A stretch of 64,000 bases of DNA from Sphingomonas japonica. GTDB lineage: Bacteria > Pseudomonadota > Alphaproteobacteria > Sphingomonadales > Sphingomonadaceae. The stretch is from NCBI RefSeq assembly GCF_006346325.1, contig NZ_VDYR01000001.1, positions 2,319,501 through 2,383,500 on the forward strand, in the 5' to 3' direction. Positions 61,707 through 64,000 of the stretch are shown here, one piece after another. Position 1 is the first letter of the stretch, and each line of letters begins with the position of its first letter. The notes beneath the pieces are model-generated. The model saw nothing but the letters and a program-made list of their open reading frames with translations. It was not told the DNA's origin and made no database searches. The translations under genes were made by a program, and so were the position numbers.

Positions 61707-62311
61707 GACGGCATCGCCCCGCGCTGGCGCAGATAGCCGAGGATCGGCAGCAGCGGCATGCCAAGTACGGTGAAGTGACTGCCGTCGATGCGATCGAACA
61801 GTTGCACGCCTTCTCCCTCGATCCGGAAACAGCCCACGCAGCCGGCGATCGCCGGCCATTCGCACGCCAGATAGGTTTCGATGAACGCCGGCGACAATGG
61901 CCGCACATGGAGCAGCGCGCGATCGACGTGGCGCCACACCGCCCGGCCCCCCTCGGCGATCACCGCCGCGCTCAGGATCTGATGACGCCCGCCCGACAGC
62001 GCCGCGAGATGCGCAGCCGCGTCGGCGCGATCGATGGGCTTGTCGAGCAAGGTGCAGTCGGCGAGCGCGACGATCGAATCGCAGCCGAGCACGAGTTCGC
62101 CCGGATGGCTCGCCGAGAGCTTGAGCGCCTTGAGCTCGGCAAGCGCGTCGGCGGTGTCGCGCGGGGAAAGACCGTTTGCCGCAAGCCCGGCCTTGGCAGC
62201 ATCCTCATCGACATGAGCGGGCAGCGCGCGATAGGCGACGCCCGCGGCATCGAGCATGGCGCGCCGCGACGCGCTTTGCGACGCGAGGATCAGTGTCGGT
62301 GCATCAGCCAT
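61703..62311 (-). CDS. maf: Maf-family nucleotide pyrophosphatase
   Basis: A 202-residue house-cleaning enzyme of the Maf/YhdE group, which hydrolyses non-canonical nucleoside triphosphates. TLILASQSASRRAMLDAAG is the N-terminal S-x-S-x-x-R signature, and VLGCDSIVALADCTLLDKPIDRADAAAHLAALSGGRHQILSAAVI has the D-S/T and substrate loops. ATG 62311 overlaps the ppsR stop by 8 bases (a GTG at 62314 is possible). Confidence 0.93.
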   Translation of the reverse strand: MADAPTLILASQSASRRAMLDAAGVAYRALPAHVDEDAAKAGLAANGLSPRDTADALAELKALKLSASHPGELVLGCDSIVALADCTLLDKPIDRADAAAHLAALSGGRHQILSAAVIAEGGRAVWRHVDRALLHVRPLSPAFIETYLACEWPAIAGCVGCFRIEGEGVQLFDRIDGSHFTVLGMPLLPILGYLRQRGAMPS

Positions 62312-63125
62312 CACGCTGCGCCAGCCTGCGTTCGTTGGCGAGCGTGATGATCGCCGCAGCGGTCTCCTCGATCGAACGACGCGTGACGTCGATCACCGGC
62401 CAGCCATTGTCGGCGAACATCCGCCGCGCATAGGCGACTTCGCGCGCGACCGCATCCTGATCGACATACGCGGTCTCCGGTGCCTGGTTGAGCAGCAGCA
62501 GGCGGTTGCGGCGGACCTGCACCAGCCGTTCGGTGCTGGTGGTCAGTCCGACGATCAGCGGATTCTTGAGCGTGAACAATGCCGGCGGCGGCGGACTTTC
62601 GACGACGATCGGGATATTGGCGGTCTTGTAGCCGCGATTGGCGAGATAGATCGAGGTCGGCGTCTTCGACGAGCGCGACACGCCGGCAAGCAGGATGTCG
62701 CATTCCTCCCAGTCCTCGGCAGCGATGCCGTCGTCGTGCGCGATGGTGAACTGGATCGCATCGACCCGCGCGAAATAGGCGGCGTCGAGCGCGTGCTGCC
62801 GCCCCGGCCGCGCCTTGGCCTCCTGGCCCAGCATCGCCGACAGCGCGTCGTTGACGGCGTCGAGCGGCGCCACAGCCGGCAGCCCGAGCGCACGGCAACG
62901 CGCCTCGAGCGTGCGGCGCGTCGCAGGGTTGACCAGGGTGAACAGCACCAGGCCGGGATTCTGCGCGATCTCCTGGAGGATGCGGTCGAGATGCGCCTCG
63001 CTGCGCACCATCGGCCAGAAATGCCGCAGCGTCTCGACACCGTCATATTGCGCGAGCGCGGCCTTGGCGATGTTCTCCAGCGTCTCGCCGGTGGAGTCGG
63101 AGAGGAGATGGAGATGGAGCTTCAT
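62304..63125 (-). CDS. ppsR: Pyruvate, water dikinase (PEP synthetase) regulatory protein
   Basis: A 273-residue bifunctional kinase/pyrophosphorylase of the DUF299 family. LHLHLLSDSTGETLENIAKAALAQY is the family start; the P-loop is DILLAGVSRSSKTPTSIYLANRGYKTANIPIV, and LVQVRRNRLLLLN and YARRMFADNGWPVIDVTRRSIEETAAAI close it. Characterised members control PEP synthetase or pyruvate phosphate dikinase by Thr phosphorylation. ATG 63125. It borders oriC, in the place of the first gene after oriC in Caulobacter (from memory). Confidence 0.92.
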   Translation of the reverse strand: MKLHLHLLSDSTGETLENIAKAALAQYDGVETLRHFWPMVRSEAHLDRILQEIAQNPGLVLFTLVNPATRRTLEARCRALGLPAVAPLDAVNDALSAMLGQEAKARPGRQHALDAAYFARVDAIQFTIAHDDGIAAEDWEECDILLAGVSRSSKTPTSIYLANRGYKTANIPIVVESPPPPALFTLKNPLIVGLTTSTERLVQVRRNRLLLLNQAPETAYVDQDAVAREVAYARRMFADNGWPVIDVTRRSIEETAAAIITLANERRLAQRDG

Positions 63126-63430
63126 CGTGCCCGGCTGGACAAGGCTGTGGACAACATGGGGACATGCGCTAGCGCAAGCCGCCGCACCCGCCAAGCGTCG
63201 GACCCCGCTGTCGATAACCCATCGGCTGTCCACAATCGCATCGACAGTGCATGCATGTGCGCACAGTCTGTGGATGCCGGGGATGCCCCGGTCGAATCGC
63301 GGCGCGGCAGTGCGAATGTAGCGTCAAGCTGTTGGCAGATTCGGGAGATTCGCTTAAGCCCCGGCTTCCACGCACCAACAGCTTTCAACATCCTCTTTAA
63401 TTCTAATCTTTAGATAGTAGGGGCCGGGTC
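63126..63430. other. oriC: Probable chromosomal replication origin (oriC)
   Basis: A 305-base intergenic region between ppsR and hemE, the oriC position known in Caulobacter and Rickettsia. Candidate DnaA boxes close to TTATCCACA are at 63146-63154 (TGTGGACAA, minus), 63209-63217 (TGTCGATAA, minus), 63226-63234 (CTGTCCACA, plus) and 63269-63277 (TGTGGATGC, minus). An A+T-rich stretch at 63390-63421 (TTTAATTCTAATCTTTAG), rare in this GC-rich window, is a candidate unwinding element. No exact CtrA site (TTAA-N7-TTAA) was seen. Gene content and boxes agree; replication activity is not shown. Confidence 0.78.
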
Positions 63431-64000
63431 CTGACGCACGTACATGCCGAGAAACCGTTGCTCGCCGCGCTGCGGGGGCAGGTTCAGCCGACACCGCCGA
63501 TCTGGTTCATGCGTCAGGCGGGTCGCTATCTTCCCGAATATCGTGAACTTCGCGCGCAGAAGGGCGGATTCCTCGCGCTGGCGATGGATCCCGAGGCGGC
63601 GGCGGAAATCACGCTGCAACCGATCCGCCGCTTCGGCTTCGACGGCGCGATCCTGTTTTCCGACATCCTGACGGTGCCGATGGCGCTCGGCCAGGAACTG
63701 TGGTTCGAGACCGGGGAGGGGCCGCGGCTGGCTCCGCCGCTGACCGGACGCAGTGCGATCGAGGCGCTGACGCCGCCGTCCGGGGGGGACGTCCTTGCCC
63801 CGATCTATGCGACGGTCCGCCGGGTCGCAGCGGCGCTCCCGCCCGAGACGACGTTTCTGGGGTTCGCAGGAAGCCCGTGGACGGTCGCCACCTACATGAT
63901 CGCGGGGCAGGGGTCCAAGGACCAGCATGCCGCCCGAACGCTCGCCTATGGCGATCCACCGGCAATGCAGACACTGGTCGACCGCATCGTCGCGGTCACG
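63431..64000 (+). CDS. hemE: Uroporphyrinogen decarboxylase, N-terminal part
   Basis: The first 190 codons of a gene cut by the right edge. PPIWFMRQAGRYLPEYRELRAQKGGFLALAMDPEAAAEITLQPIRRFGFDGAILFSDILTVPMALGQELWFETGEGPRL is a complete HemE signature, including the FMRQAGRYLPEYR substrate-binding segment and the FSDIL Asp. FAGSPWTVATYMIAG is also diagnostic. It decarboxylates uroporphyrinogen III in haem synthesis. The start is uncertain: the frame is open from 63407 but has no ATG, GTG or TTG before the conserved part; CTG at 63431 (LTHVHAEKPLLAALRG) fits the family length best. Confidence 0.9.
   Translation, partial: MTHVHAEKPLLAALRGQVQPTPPIWFMRQAGRYLPEYRELRAQKGGFLALAMDPEAAAEITLQPIRRFGFDGAILFSDILTVPMALGQELWFETGEGPRLAPPLTGRSAIEALTPPSGGDVLAPIYATVRRVAAALPPETTFLGFAGSPWTVATYMIAGQGSKDQHAARTLAYGDPPAMQTLVDRIVAVT

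Overview
The window is GC-rich (CG-heavy third positions), densely coded, and most consistent with a sphingomonad alphaproteobacterium (Sphingomonas or a close relative). The main clues are SciP (the CtrA-pathway regulator), MmcB, DUF1491, DUF3052-type and SleB-type proteins, and the order ppsR-maf-aroE-coaE-dnaQ beside hemE. That order is the one known at the chromosomal replication origin of Caulobacter and other alphaproteobacteria. The organism name is inference from gene content; no 16S gene is present.

Layout. 1-2861: a cytochrome c fragment, prephenate dehydratase and a metabolite:H+ symporter. 2933-11001: a stress-defence island (DUF5335, an internally duplicated hypothetical protein, BON-HdeD, a stand-alone DnaK, YfdX, a TMEM175-type channel, a peroxiredoxin and a DsbA-like thioredoxin). 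The island is bracketed by directly repeated relics of an IS6-family element and stops beside a tRNA-Ser gene. Five palindromes of the form TTGAC-N4-GTCAA (Fnr/FixK-type) sit 60-68 bp before its start codons. 11101-17686: tRNA-Ser, a cyclophilin, lipoproteins, a hyperacidic protein, a Bcr/CflA-type exporter, a 2OG-Fe(II) oxygenase and homoserine dehydrogenase. 17710-23221: an Mla/MCE lipid transport operon, a HAD phosphatase and a DUF445 protein. 23253-28570: an RND efflux pump and a SIMPL-domain protein. 28663-35636: GlsB, SciP, MnmA, a serine hydrolase, a PhzF-like protein, a CDF transporter, PdxH and Ku. 35763-41675: LigD (with Ku, a bacterial NHEJ pair) and an ATP-grasp/alpha-E/transglutaminase module. 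41785-47753: a DnaJ-like protein, YihY, FabI, AroC and PurA. 47859-55843: a hybrid histidine kinase, an FAH-family hydrolase and the branched-chain 2-oxoacid dehydrogenase genes (E1 alpha, E1 beta, E2). 55853-63125: MmcB, SleB, a thioesterase, PtsN, HPF, DnaQ, CoaE, AroE, Maf and PpsR. 63126-63430: the probable oriC. 63431-64000: the start of hemE.

The most notable points are the IS-bracketed stress island with a shared Fnr/FixK-like operator, which resembles in content (YfdX, HdeD, thioredoxin-like protein, chaperone) the transmissible heat/stress-tolerance loci of enterobacteria; the oriC; and palindromic repeats inserted in frame into the linkers of LigD and of the E2 acyltransferase, with another between the E1 alpha and E1 beta genes. 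All calls are by reading; no database search was run.
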